A stretch of DNA of 64,000 nucleotides from a virus, in IMG/VR virus record IMGVR_UViG_3300042507_006854, positions 82,950 to 146,949 of that record; one strand, given 5' to 3'. The notes below the pieces were generated by a model. That model was not told the DNA's origin and searched no databases. It worked only from the letters and a program-made list of their open reading frames with translations. The first letter of the stretch is position 1. Every line of letters begins with the position of its first letter. This document shows, piece by piece, positions 35,827 to 42,055 of the stretch. The position numbers and the translations under genes are program-made.

Positions 35827-36055
35827 ATATAATAAAATTAATAACCCGATTTTATATTATCATAATCTTGATATTCTAGGAAATTTATTCCGTTTTTACG
35901 GTGGAAATTCTTTATATTATATTTCAGAGTACAGAGATAAAATAAGACATATTTCTAATCAAAATATAAGAATTAAAGAAGAAATGTTTACGTATGCTGA
36001 TAATATGATAGAATTTTTAAAAATTCTTGATGAGTTTATTTTTGAAAATTTGTGA
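35816..36055 (+). CDS. Hypothetical protein, 79 aa
   Basis: Tyr/Asn-rich helical protein, MKNKYNKINNPILYYHN. The next gene starts with GTG overlapping its stop. No family recognised. Confidence 0.45.
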   Translation: MKNKYNKINNPILYYHNLDILGNLFRFYGGNSLYYISEYRDKIRHISNQNIRIKEEMFTYADNMIEFLKILDEFIFENL

Positions 36056-36255
36056 ATATAATTAATCTTAAACACCGATACGTTTTTGGCCATAATGTTC
36101 TCGTATGGTGGAACACTCATTCTGAATTTAAACTAATAAAAATAGATAATCGTATGTATAAAAAATACAGTTTATACGTGGGAAGATTTATTTTTGAAAT
36201 AGGAAAGCTTAAATATGGAACAAACAATAAATCTATATCAACAATTAGTAAATAA
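36052..36255 (+). CDS. Hypothetical protein, 67 aa (GTG start)
   Basis: The GTG overlaps the previous TGA stop (GTGA), the coupling seen elsewhere in this operon. Basic, beta-rich. No family recognised. Confidence 0.42.
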   Translation: MNIINLKHRYVFGHNVLVWWNTHSEFKLIKIDNRMYKKYSLYVGRFIFEIGKLKYGTNNKSISTISK

Positions 36256-36577
36256 TTTAACAAATGCAATCGACCAAAATTTCCGTAATCAGCTCACCAA
36301 AGAAAAGCAAATCGAAACGCTTGACCCAAAGTGGAAAGCAGCGCGCCAAAATATCGAAAAATATTTGCAACAAATTGCCAATCAAAACATGGGGCTTGAG
36401 CCCATTCTTTTATCAGATAGGTATTTTCTTTACGAAGATGTCGCGGCTCTTTTAATTGATTTAATTTGGCAAGAGCTTCATAACAAACTAGATATAAAAG
36501 AAACTCTGTATTTTTATCGATATTATAAAATACAAATTAGTGACAAATATTTATTGACAGCACCACAAAATTCATAG
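36215..36577 (+). CDS. Hypothetical protein, 120 aa
   Basis: Alpha-helical, begins MEQTINLYQQLVNNLTNAID; overlaps the preceding small gene by 41 nt in another frame. No family recognised. Confidence 0.48.
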   Translation: MEQTINLYQQLVNNLTNAIDQNFRNQLTKEKQIETLDPKWKAARQNIEKYLQQIANQNMGLEPILLSDRYFLYEDVAALLIDLIWQELHNKLDIKETLYFYRYYKIQISDKYLLTAPQNS

Positions 36578-36587
36578 ATAATAAGGT

Positions 36588-36881
36588 ATGGAAAAATATA
36601 AAAAAGTTCAAGAAAAAAAAGAACTTTTCATCCAATTTTCTGAGGAAGAAATGACCGAGCTTGGGTGGGAAGAAGGTCAAAAACTTTCTTTTAAATTTGA
36701 TGAGAAAACTAAAGCTATTACTCTAGAGCCATTTATTAAAATGGAATTAGATATAGATAGCTGGCCAAAAGAATTACTACTCTTTCTCATTCAAGAGTCC
36801 TGTGAAAAAGATATATCTGTGAATGAAGTTATTTCAAATACGTTAGAGGAGTCATTAAAATATTATGATAAACAAAAATAA
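36588..36881 (+). CDS. Small protein with AbrB/MazE-like N-terminus
   Basis: 97 residues. The segment ELFIQFSEEEMTELGWEEGQ followed by a LSFKFDEKTKAITLEP hairpin is reminiscent of AbrB-type swapped-hairpin DNA-binding domains; the C-terminal half is helical. The resemblance is weak and no toxin partner is visible. Confidence 0.42.
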   Translation: MEKYKKVQEKKELFIQFSEEEMTELGWEEGQKLSFKFDEKTKAITLEPFIKMELDIDSWPKELLLFLIQESCEKDISVNEVISNTLEESLKYYDKQK

Positions 36882-37155
36882 AAAAGATCTTTATTGGTTT
36901 CATAGTTATAAAGTCGTTCAAAATATGAGTGATTTAACGCATAGCAATTATCCCAATGTAAGCATGGAAATCAGTGAAGAGGCGACCATCGGAGATCATC
37001 TTTACGCCTTTGAAAGATTTTTACAAAGTATTGGATTCGTTTTACCAGAAAATAGTCATCTTGATTTTGTTGAGAACGAATCCGAAAGCCGCAGTTTTGA
37101 AGATTTAACTGTAATTGAAGGGGATGAAAAAAATACAAAAAACGGAACACACTAA
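36865..37155 (+). CDS. Hypothetical protein, 96 aa
   Basis: Contains SMEISEEATIGDHLYAFERF-like alpha region near residues 30-55; overlaps the upstream gene by 17 nt. No family recognised. Confidence 0.47.
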   Translation: MINKNKKDLYWFHSYKVVQNMSDLTHSNYPNVSMEISEEATIGDHLYAFERFLQSIGFVLPENSHLDFVENESESRSFEDLTVIEGDEKNTKNGTH

Positions 37156-37156
37156 T

Positions 37157-37351
37157 ATGATAGATCGTAGAAAATTTAATTTTAATTTAATGTTAGTTGT
37201 AATGATCTTATTTTTATTTTCGGTGGTTCTTTATAACCAAAGACTCATATTAAATATGAATAGCCATATACAAGATATAGACAATAAAATTGATAAATAC
37301 TTTGCGCCAATTGAAGATGTTGAACTTCCACAATGGGAGGAGAATCCATAA
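37157..37351 (+). CDS. Single-pass membrane protein, 64 aa
   Basis: ATG 37157 follows the preceding stop by one base. Basic N-terminus, then one membrane helix (NLMLVVMILFLFSVVLY, about residues 8-26) and a short coiled region. Function unknown. Confidence 0.5.
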   Translation: MIDRRKFNFNLMLVVMILFLFSVVLYNQRLILNMNSHIQDIDNKIDKYFAPIEDVELPQWEENP

Positions 37352-37941
37352 TGGGAATGTTTGATTCAATAGAGTGCAATTATCCGCTCCCACTTCCATT
37401 GGAAGTAGTAGATGTTATGCCAGATCCATATGATCAAGACTTTCAAACTAAAGATCTTGAAAATTTACTAGATTTGTATTATTTGAATGAAGATGGAGTT
37501 TTATACTGGCGTAAAAGAAAATACGAGTGGAAAGATGATGATAACGCCTTTTTGAAAGGCTACATGGACGTTATTGAGGAAAAGGTCGTACCTACCGATT
37601 TTCATGGAATTCTAAATTTTTATTTCTATGAAACCATTCATGAAGACGAATCTTCTGATAAAGCAAAAGACGTTACAATAGATTATCTTGCCAAATTTAC
37701 GAACGGAAAACTTGAAAATATAGAAGTTCTTTCCTATGAAATTCGTGACGCTACCGTGCGTATTATTGATTTAAAAAATACCATGAAAAAGCATGAGGAG
37801 CGGCGTAAGCGTTGGTATAATAAATATGTTTTCTATACTAAAGGTTGGAGATTTATTAAAAATAAAATAATTTTAAATCCTATTGATTTATTGAGAAAAT
37901 TTTTAGATAAATTATACTGGTTGGTTGTAAAATATTTGTAA
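37351..37941 (+). CDS. Conserved phage protein with MGMFDSI N-terminus, 196 aa
   Basis: The N-terminus MGMFDSIECNYPLPLP is shared by a recurrent family of phage proteins of unknown function. The ATG shares a base with the previous stop and is preceded by GGGAGGAG, one of the clear ribosome sites here. C-terminal basic amphipathic helix. Confidence 0.55.
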   Translation: MGMFDSIECNYPLPLPLEVVDVMPDPYDQDFQTKDLENLLDLYYLNEDGVLYWRKRKYEWKDDDNAFLKGYMDVIEEKVVPTDFHGILNFYFYETIHEDESSDKAKDVTIDYLAKFTNGKLENIEVLSYEIRDATVRIIDLKNTMKKHEERRKRWYNKYVFYTKGWRFIKNKIILNPIDLLRKFLDKLYWLVVKYL

Positions 37942-38093
37942 TGAAATTAGATTTTACAGAAATCAATGGTAAACAACTTCAAGTTACCGACATGGAATAT
38001 CTCTATACTTATACAAGTAACGATGGAGAAGAAATAGCAGTATTTGAATATCAAGGGGAGCGAATTGAGAGAAAGGTAATTAAAAATACTTAA
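37941..38093 (+). CDS. Small hypothetical protein, 50 aa
   Basis: Starts MKLDFTEINGKQLQV on an ATG that shares a base with the previous stop (TAATG). Beta-rich, complete frame to TAA at 38093. Too short for function calls, but position and codon use fit the operon. Confidence 0.5.
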   Translation: MKLDFTEINGKQLQVTDMEYLYTYTSNDGEEIAVFEYQGERIERKVIKNT

Positions 38094-38122
38094 TTTTTGG
38101 GGGTGGGTTTAAATAAATTTAA

Positions 38123-38135
38123 AGTGTAATATTAT
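38123..38135 (+). promoter_or_regulatory. Late-promoter-like motif
   Basis: AGTGTAATATTAT, 3 nt before the ATG of the 134-aa virion-type gene; AT-rich upstream (TTTAAATAAATTTA). Confidence 0.55.
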
Positions 38136-38138
38136 ATT

Positions 38139-38543
38139 ATGTACACAACAACAGTTAATAAAAGCGTTTCTACAAATCTAGATTTTCAGTATTCTAGTAA
38201 TATAACCATATCTGGCGCTGCAAAATACTCTATTAATCAAGTAGTTCCTACTGGAACTAACGGTGCATTAGTTAATTTTGGATTTAGTATGGTTAGTGGT
38301 ACATTTTTAGCAATTTCTGCTGTTCAGGGCGCTTTAGAGTTAAGAGCTTTTTCAGGAGCATCTCCTGGAAATACATTTTTATTAGATGCCGGGGAGAGCT
38401 ATATATTTGATAATTTAGTTATCGCAAAAGATTCTCTTGGGGCAAATTTGGCCACATTTAATACTTTATTTGTGTATAATAGTGGTTCTGTTCCAGCCAC
38501 GCTAAGAATTGATTCATTATTAGATCCAACTCCTGGAATCTAA
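38139..38543 (+). CDS. Small virion-type beta protein, 134 aa
   Basis: Gly/Ser/Ala/Asn-rich, all-beta sequence (MYTTTVNKSVSTNLDFQYSS ... VPATLRIDSLLDP) without charged catalytic motifs. The perfect late motif in front of it and its similarity in style to the 112-aa protein at 26477 point to a capsid-surface or fibre component. Confidence 0.52.
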   Translation: MYTTTVNKSVSTNLDFQYSSNITISGAAKYSINQVVPTGTNGALVNFGFSMVSGTFLAISAVQGALELRAFSGASPGNTFLLDAGESYIFDNLVIAKDSLGANLATFNTLFVYNSGSVPATLRIDSLLDPTPGI

Positions 38544-38551
38544 TTTAAAAG

Positions 38552-39000
38552 TGGAGATGAGGGGAGTCGAACCCCTGTCCAAATAACTTACGCTAAAAGG
38601 TCTACATGTTTAGGTATCTTTAGCATTTCAGCTACCATACGGTAACGAAGACTTTAGGCTGCTTGGTGACACTAACCGGGTTTTTAGTCTGCCTATGCAG
38701 AGAATGTTCTGCATAACACCTAACAATTAATTTTACAAGTAAGTTAGGACTTCATAAACCTATTGCGGTTCCAATGCTTTTAATAGGATCCAGACATTGG
38801 TTCTTAGGCAGCCATCAAGTACTCTTCTTCAACACCGCCGAGAAACTCGTCGGAGTTGTTAAAGATATACTCAGCTTCTGCCAAGATCGAGTCAGTATTA
38901 TCTTCTGCTCTTAGTTTTTTAATCGATTTTTTACGAGGCCATCGATTAACCTCGACATGCGCTTTTAATTTCAACTATTTGTCGAAACCAGTACATCCCC
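38552..39000 (-). ncRNA. ssrA: tmRNA
   Basis: Phage-encoded transfer-messenger RNA. The 5' end GGGGATG pairs with the 3' CATCTCC (discriminator A, no encoded CCA), the TTCGAC motif follows the acceptor, and the 3' T-arm is GGGG-TTCGACT-CCCC. The resume codon is most likely GCA at 38908-38906, 93 nt from the 5' end as in typical tmRNAs. The tag frame runs to a TAA at 38804 and ends YLMAA. At 34 residues the tag is far longer than the usual 8-15 or so. Confidence 0.9.
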
Positions 39001-39065
39001 AAATTTTCAAAGAATAATGTATTATTACAATAATTTTATACTTTTGTCAAATATAAATTGACTTT

Positions 39066-39272
39066 ATGTGTAAAAAATTCGATAATATTATTATGGAATG
39101 TCAAAATAATAATTCTTGTGGGGCCGGAAAAGGCGATAAACCAAGAAATTGCTTTTCACAAAAATATCGTGATAATTATGATAGTATAAATTGGAATAAA
39201 AAAAATGAAAAAGATAAACTTAATATTGATATTGCTCCTCCTCCAAAACGTGGGGTGTCAGCACCTCGATAA
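39066..39272 (+). CDS. Small conserved phage protein, 68 aa
   Basis: Contains CGAGKGDKPRNCFSQKYRDN followed by YDSINW, a short recurring motif of small phage proteins of unknown function. Cys-rich N-terminus. The end overlaps the start of the next gene by 68 nt. Confidence 0.48.
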   Translation: MCKKFDNIIMECQNNNSCGAGKGDKPRNCFSQKYRDNYDSINWNKKNEKDKLNIDIAPPPKRGVSAPR

Positions 39273-39474
39273 AATACAAGTAAAGGGAGAGGTTACCGGA
39301 ACTAGATATAGTAGCCAACAATTTATTAAAGGTAAGCATGTTATTTCAGCTACTTACCCACTTTCAGAAACAATAAATATCAAAGGAAAAATGGCTCAAC
39401 CATATATTAGTAGTCATTCTATGGATGTGGGGATGCCCGATTATGGAGAAACTGGGTTAGAAATTTTATTTTAA
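39205..39474 (+). CDS. Putative lipoprotein, 89 aa
   Basis: N-terminal signal KKINLILILLLLQNVGC resembles a lipoprotein signal ending at Cys18 (LQNVGC is a weak lipobox). The mature part is a small beta domain. Overlap with the preceding gene in another frame makes one of the two less certain. Confidence 0.45.
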   Translation: MKKINLILILLLLQNVGCQHLDKIQVKGEVTGTRYSSQQFIKGKHVISATYPLSETINIKGKMAQPYISSHSMDVGMPDYGETGLEILF

Positions 39475-39480
39475 AAACAG

Positions 39481-39509
39481 TTGACAAAATAATAAAATAA
39501 GTGTATATA
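39481..39509 (+). promoter_or_regulatory. Sigma70-like promoter of the structured RNA
   Basis: TTGACA (39481-39486), 17-nt spacer, TATATA (39504-39509). Followed by a boxA-like AGTTCTTTGAAAATTT at 39515-39530. Confidence 0.7.
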
Positions 39510-39515
39510 AAAATA

Positions 39516-39880
39516 GTTCTTTGAAAATTTTATTAGCGAACCGCTCACATTGAGCAGAGACGCTAATGAATGGTGGCGTGGCGATGTACAACCAATAAAA
39601 TCGGGATCGCCTTTGATAAGGTATGCAACTCTACCTCCATATGTGCCAAGCTTATTACGCTTGGCGAATTCTAGAATCCATATGGTTCCACAGTGAATAA
39701 GACTATCGGAGTCGTTAGTTCAAAAAAGAAGAGCGTAGGTTCTGGGTTATCCAAGGCTAGATGGGCCAAAACTCTTGTATAAATGGTTAGGTGTTCTGAA
39801 TTAAAGAGTAGTCTTTAATAATGCCAGCAGGGGCGCAACTCTGAACTGGTCCAAAGTGCGATAAAAACACCAAATTTTAA
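39516..39880 (+). ncRNA. Unidentified structured RNA, about 365 nt
   Basis: No ORF covers this stretch, yet it is full of helices: TTAGCG/CGCTAA (39533-39538, 39561-39566) enclosing GCTCA/TGAGC; GGCGAT/ATCGCC (39580-39585, 39606-39611); CCATATG/CATATGG (39637-39643, 39679-39685) enclosing GCCAAGC/GCTTGGC; and a 3' multibranch closed by GGTGTT/AACACC (39790-39795, 39866-39871) that contains TTAAAGA/TCTTTAA and CCAG/CTGG hairpins. It has its own promoter and runs into tRNA-Met. It is not a tmRNA, RNase P or group I intron by motif. It may belong with large tRNA-associated phage RNAs such as GOLLD or ROOL. Confidence 0.65.
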
Positions 39881-39881
39881 T

Positions 39882-39954
39882 TGCAGGATCGACAAGAGGT
39901 TAAGTCAGTAGGCTCATAACCTACCATGCGTGAGTTCAAATCTCACTCCTGCTA
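39882..39954 (+). tRNA. tRNA-Met (CAT), possibly initiator-like
   Basis: Anticodon arm GTAGG-CTCATAA-CCTAC, D stem GAC/GTC, T-arm GTGAG-TTCAAAT-CTCAC. With a 7-nt acceptor, positions 1 and 72 are T and T, unpaired as in bacterial initiator tRNA (C1-A72). A CAT anticodon could also mean Ile2. A T-run follows. Confidence 0.85.
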
Positions 39955-39962
39955 TTTTTTAT

Positions 39963-39991
39963 TTGACTCTAATGTAAAATCATAATAATAT
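39963..39991 (+). promoter_or_regulatory. Sigma70-like promoter, leaderless geometry
   Basis: TTGACT (39963-39968), 17-nt spacer, TAATAT (39986-39991), ATG at 39998 after 6 nt. Confidence 0.6.
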
Positions 39992-39997
39992 CAATAC

Positions 39998-40264
39998 ATG
40001 AACAACACAATTGATATTAATAGTCGTAATACTCCTACAATTCATCAACTTCGGCGTGCTGGATGGAAAGTGCGCGTAATTCATGGTCAGTATGAGAATG
40101 ATGAAGCGCTATTTGATCGCTATACCCGCATTGAACTAACAAGTCCAGAAGGTAAAGATTCTTTTGGTGTTGCTAACTGTAGTAAAAAAGATCAATGGAA
40201 TCGTAAACTTGGCAATCGTATTGCCCTTGGTAGGGCTTTGAAAAATTATACTCCTATTTCATGA
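39998..40264 (+). CDS. Hypothetical protein, 88 aa
   Basis: Basic, compact protein with IHQLRRAGWKVRVIHGQYEN and FGVANCSKKDQWNRKLG. Probably leaderless mRNA. It overlaps the next gene by 4 nt. No family recognised. Confidence 0.52.
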   Translation: MNNTIDINSRNTPTIHQLRRAGWKVRVIHGQYENDEALFDRYTRIELTSPEGKDSFGVANCSKKDQWNRKLGNRIALGRALKNYTPIS

Positions 40265-40464
40265 AAAAAATCATTTTTATTTTATTTTTGTCTATAACTA
40301 TTTGTAACGCTGATTACGTTTCTAGCGGAAGTGGAGAAAATAAAGGAGAAGCGTATATCGAAGCTATGAGTAATGCTCCAAGTGGCGGTCATTGGATTTT
40401 ACATGATATACGTTATGGACCAAATGGAACTACGTGTACTATTACTTGGAAAATTAAAAAATAA
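40261..40464 (+). CDS. Secreted protein with signal peptide, 67 aa
   Basis: MKKIIFILFLSITICNA is a Sec signal with probable cleavage near residue 17; the mature domain has YVSSGSGENKGEAYIEA and a C-terminal beta strand TTCTITWKI. Periplasmic or surface location inferred; function unknown. Confidence 0.52.
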   Translation: MKKIIFILFLSITICNADYVSSGSGENKGEAYIEAMSNAPSGGHWILHDIRYGPNGTTCTITWKIKK

Positions 40465-40469
40465 TTAAA

Positions 40470-40540
40470 TGCCCTCTGGTGAAATGGTATCACGGTTCCC
40501 TTTGGAGGAATTTTTCTACGTTCGAGTCGTAGGGGGGCAG
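40470..40540 (+). tRNA. tRNA-Gln (TTG)
   Basis: Acceptor TGCCCTC/GGGGGCA with U1-A72 and discriminator G as usual for Gln; anticodon loop CTTTGGA; T-arm CTACG-TTCGAGT-CGTAG. Confidence 0.9.
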
Positions 40541-40548
40541 CTTTTAAG

Positions 40549-40577
40549 TTGACTTTATATTCAATAAACTATATCAT
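40549..40577 (+). promoter_or_regulatory. Sigma70-like promoter, leaderless geometry
   Basis: TTGACT (40549-40554), 17-nt spacer, TATCAT (40572-40577), ATG at 40584 after 6 nt. Confidence 0.58.
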
Positions 40578-40583
40578 CCTCTT

Positions 40584-40778
40584 ATGAAAGATAACACAAA
40601 TATTTATTTTGCATTTATTACGTCACTTGGCTTTATGATTTGTCTTTTGGCTATTGTTTCCCTTCATAAAGAAAATAAAAAATTGCAAGCACAAATTGAT
40701 GAGCTGCACTTGATTTTTAATCAAAACTTTTTGCAAGAAATGGTTGTTAATAAACCCACTGTTAAATTTGAATTTTAA
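40584..40778 (+). CDS. Single-pass membrane protein with coiled coil, 64 aa
   Basis: Membrane helix at about residues 8-26 (YFAFITSLGFMICLLAIV) followed by a short coiled coil (KENKKLQAQIDELHLIF). Lies between tRNA-Gln and the next tRNA. Function unknown. Confidence 0.52.
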   Translation: MKDNTNIYFAFITSLGFMICLLAIVSLHKENKKLQAQIDELHLIFNQNFLQEMVVNKPTVKFEF

Positions 40779-40781
40779 AAA

Positions 40782-40872
40782 ACTGGATTAGTGTAATTGG
40801 AAGCACCGACGAGCTTATACCTCGTGTGCCCTAGATGAGGGCCGAGCGCTGGTTCGATTCCAGCATCCAGTA
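40782..40872 (+). tRNA. Class II tRNA with TAT anticodon (Ile AUA decoding?)
   Basis: Acceptor ACTGGAT/ATCCAGT, D stem GTG/CAC, anticodon arm ACGAG-CTTATAC-CTCGT, and a 22-nt variable region with a 5-bp stem GCCCT/AGGGC. T-arm GCTGG-TTCGATT-CCAGC, discriminator A, CCA encoded at 40873-40875. A long variable arm is normal only for Leu, Ser and bacterial Tyr tRNAs, yet TAT would read AUA (Ile). Body features (A73, 3-bp D stem) look Leu-like. Amino-acid identity is therefore uncertain. Confidence 0.82.
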
Positions 40873-40882
40873 CCATTTAAAT

Positions 40883-40955
40883 GTTGCTCGTGGTGTAACG
40901 GTAAGCATTACAGATTGTGATTCTGTCGGTGAGGGTTCGAGCCCCTTCGAGCAAC
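40883..40955 (+). tRNA. tRNA-His (GTG)
   Basis: Has the extra G at -1 opposite C73 that identifies tRNA-His; acceptor TTGCTCG/CGAGCAA, anticodon loop TTGTGAT. Confidence 0.93.
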
Positions 40956-40966
40956 CCAAAAAATAT

Positions 40967-40995
40967 TTGACATTTCATTCAATCAGTCTTATAAT
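40967..40995 (+). promoter_or_regulatory. Sigma70-like promoter
   Basis: Consensus TTGACA (40967-40972), 17-nt spacer, TATAAT (40990-40995); ATG 8 nt later. Confidence 0.7.
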
Positions 40996-41003
40996 AATAT
41001 ACT

Positions 41004-41111
41004 ATGAAACATATTATTCTATCAATCCTAGTAGTTGTCGCTTTAACAGCCTGTGCTTCTAAAAAGCCTTGTTCGCCATGTGGCAAAACTACAGTTTGCG
41101 CTGTTAAATAA
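41004..41111 (+). CDS. Small lipoprotein, 35 aa
   Basis: MKHIILSILVVVALTACASK: a signal with a good lipobox LTAC (Cys17), followed by a tiny Cys-rich tail (KPCSPCGKTTVCAVK). A perfect consensus promoter drives it and a rho-independent terminator follows, so it is a monocistronic unit. Similar tiny lipoproteins occur at 51294 and 61874. Function unknown; superinfection exclusion or lysis roles are possible. Confidence 0.62.
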   Translation: MKHIILSILVVVALTACASKKPCSPCGKTTVCAVK

Positions 41112-41133
41112 ATTAATTTAAAAGTGTAAACTA

Positions 41134-41166
41134 AATAGCAGGCTAGCAATAGTCTGCTATTTTTTT
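41134..41166 (+). terminator. Rho-independent terminator
   Basis: AATAGCAG (41134-41141) pairs with CTGCTATT (41154-41161), followed by a T-run to 41166. It ends the lipoprotein transcript just before tRNA-Gly. Confidence 0.78.
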
Positions 41167-41167
41167 G

Positions 41168-41238
41168 GCGGGATTAGTTTAGTGGTAAAACTGGACTCTT
41201 CCAAAGTCAAGTCGTCGGTTCGATTCCGACATCCCGCA
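41168..41238 (+). tRNA. tRNA-Gly (TCC)
   Basis: Acceptor GCGGGAT/ATCCCGC, anticodon loop CTTCCAA, T-arm GTCGG-TTCGATT-CCGAC. Confidence 0.93.
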
Positions 41239-41239
41239 A

Positions 41240-42022
41240 TTAATATTCGATATTGAATCTTTTTAAATAAACATGAATATTTTTTACGAATGTTTCTTTA
41301 TTTCTCATAAGATGAATATATCCACTTTGAGAAATTTTTTCATCGAAATCTGTTTTCCAATTTTTAATATTTATTAATTGTGAAATATTTATGTTAAAAA
41401 ATTTGAATATCTGAAATAACCATATTTGTTCGATTAATACAGATGGTTCCATAAAGTTCGGAGAATTCTTATATTTAATATAAAAATTATCTATGATTTC
41501 TGCATTTTCTTTAATATAATTCATAAGAATATTTATACTTTGTTGAATTATTTTTATATCTTGACCACCTATTATACCACAATTATAAGAAATACTCGGA
41601 TAATTTTCTGTTTCTTGGGGCTGTATAGAAAATAAATTTTGTAAATTTGTAGACATTTTTATGTTAAATGCCTCGTCATGAAAACAAAAAATATCATTTT
41701 TTAAAAAGTCTCTTGAAATCGGTTTTGTTAAAAACAAATCATTATCAATGTGTATAGATGGCTCATTTACCAATGACAAAGAAATTAATTTGCCAGCTGA
41801 CCAAAAACATTTTGGAAGATTATCGAAAATATTTTTAGGGAATAGTTTTATGTAATCAAAATTAATTTTATTAAAAGATGGTAAAGATTTTTCGTCTGTA
41901 TAAAATACTGTTTTAAAACCTTGTTTTTTTGCAAAAAAATTAGCTAAAGCCGTAAGTTCTACATAATTTTTAGTAGGATAAAATGAAAAAGGATTATGTG
42001 CATGACTAAATATGGCTTTCAT
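41240..42022 (-). CDS. Putative glycosyltransferase (GT-A like), 260 aa
   Basis: Start at ATG 42022 (MKAIFSHAHNPFSFYPTKNY). A DxD-type metal site appears as SIHIDNDLFLTKPI (about residue 95-108), preceded by CFWSAGKLISLSL, and followed by CFHDEAFNIK and NCGIIGGQD. This is the layout of small GT-A enzymes that use nucleotide sugars. Probably modifies a phage or host surface glycan. Confidence 0.6.
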   Translation of the reverse strand: MKAIFSHAHNPFSFYPTKNYVELTALANFFAKKQGFKTVFYTDEKSLPSFNKINFDYIKLFPKNIFDNLPKCFWSAGKLISLSLVNEPSIHIDNDLFLTKPISRDFLKNDIFCFHDEAFNIKMSTNLQNLFSIQPQETENYPSISYNCGIIGGQDIKIIQQSINILMNYIKENAEIIDNFYIKYKNSPNFMEPSVLIEQIWLFQIFKFFNINISQLINIKNWKTDFDEKISQSGYIHLMRNKETFVKNIHVYLKRFNIEY

Positions 42023-42040
42023 ATAATTTATCGAATAATT

Positions 42041-42054
42041 AGTGTAATAATTAT
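42041..42054 (+). promoter_or_regulatory. Late-promoter-like motif
   Basis: AGTGTAATAATTAT, one base before the ATG at 42056. Confidence 0.5.
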
Positions 42055-42055
42055 A

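Noticed and set aside
39516-39880. RNase P RNA or second tmRNA
   Set aside because: Neither the P4 consensus of RNase P nor a tRNA-like domain with tag frame is present.
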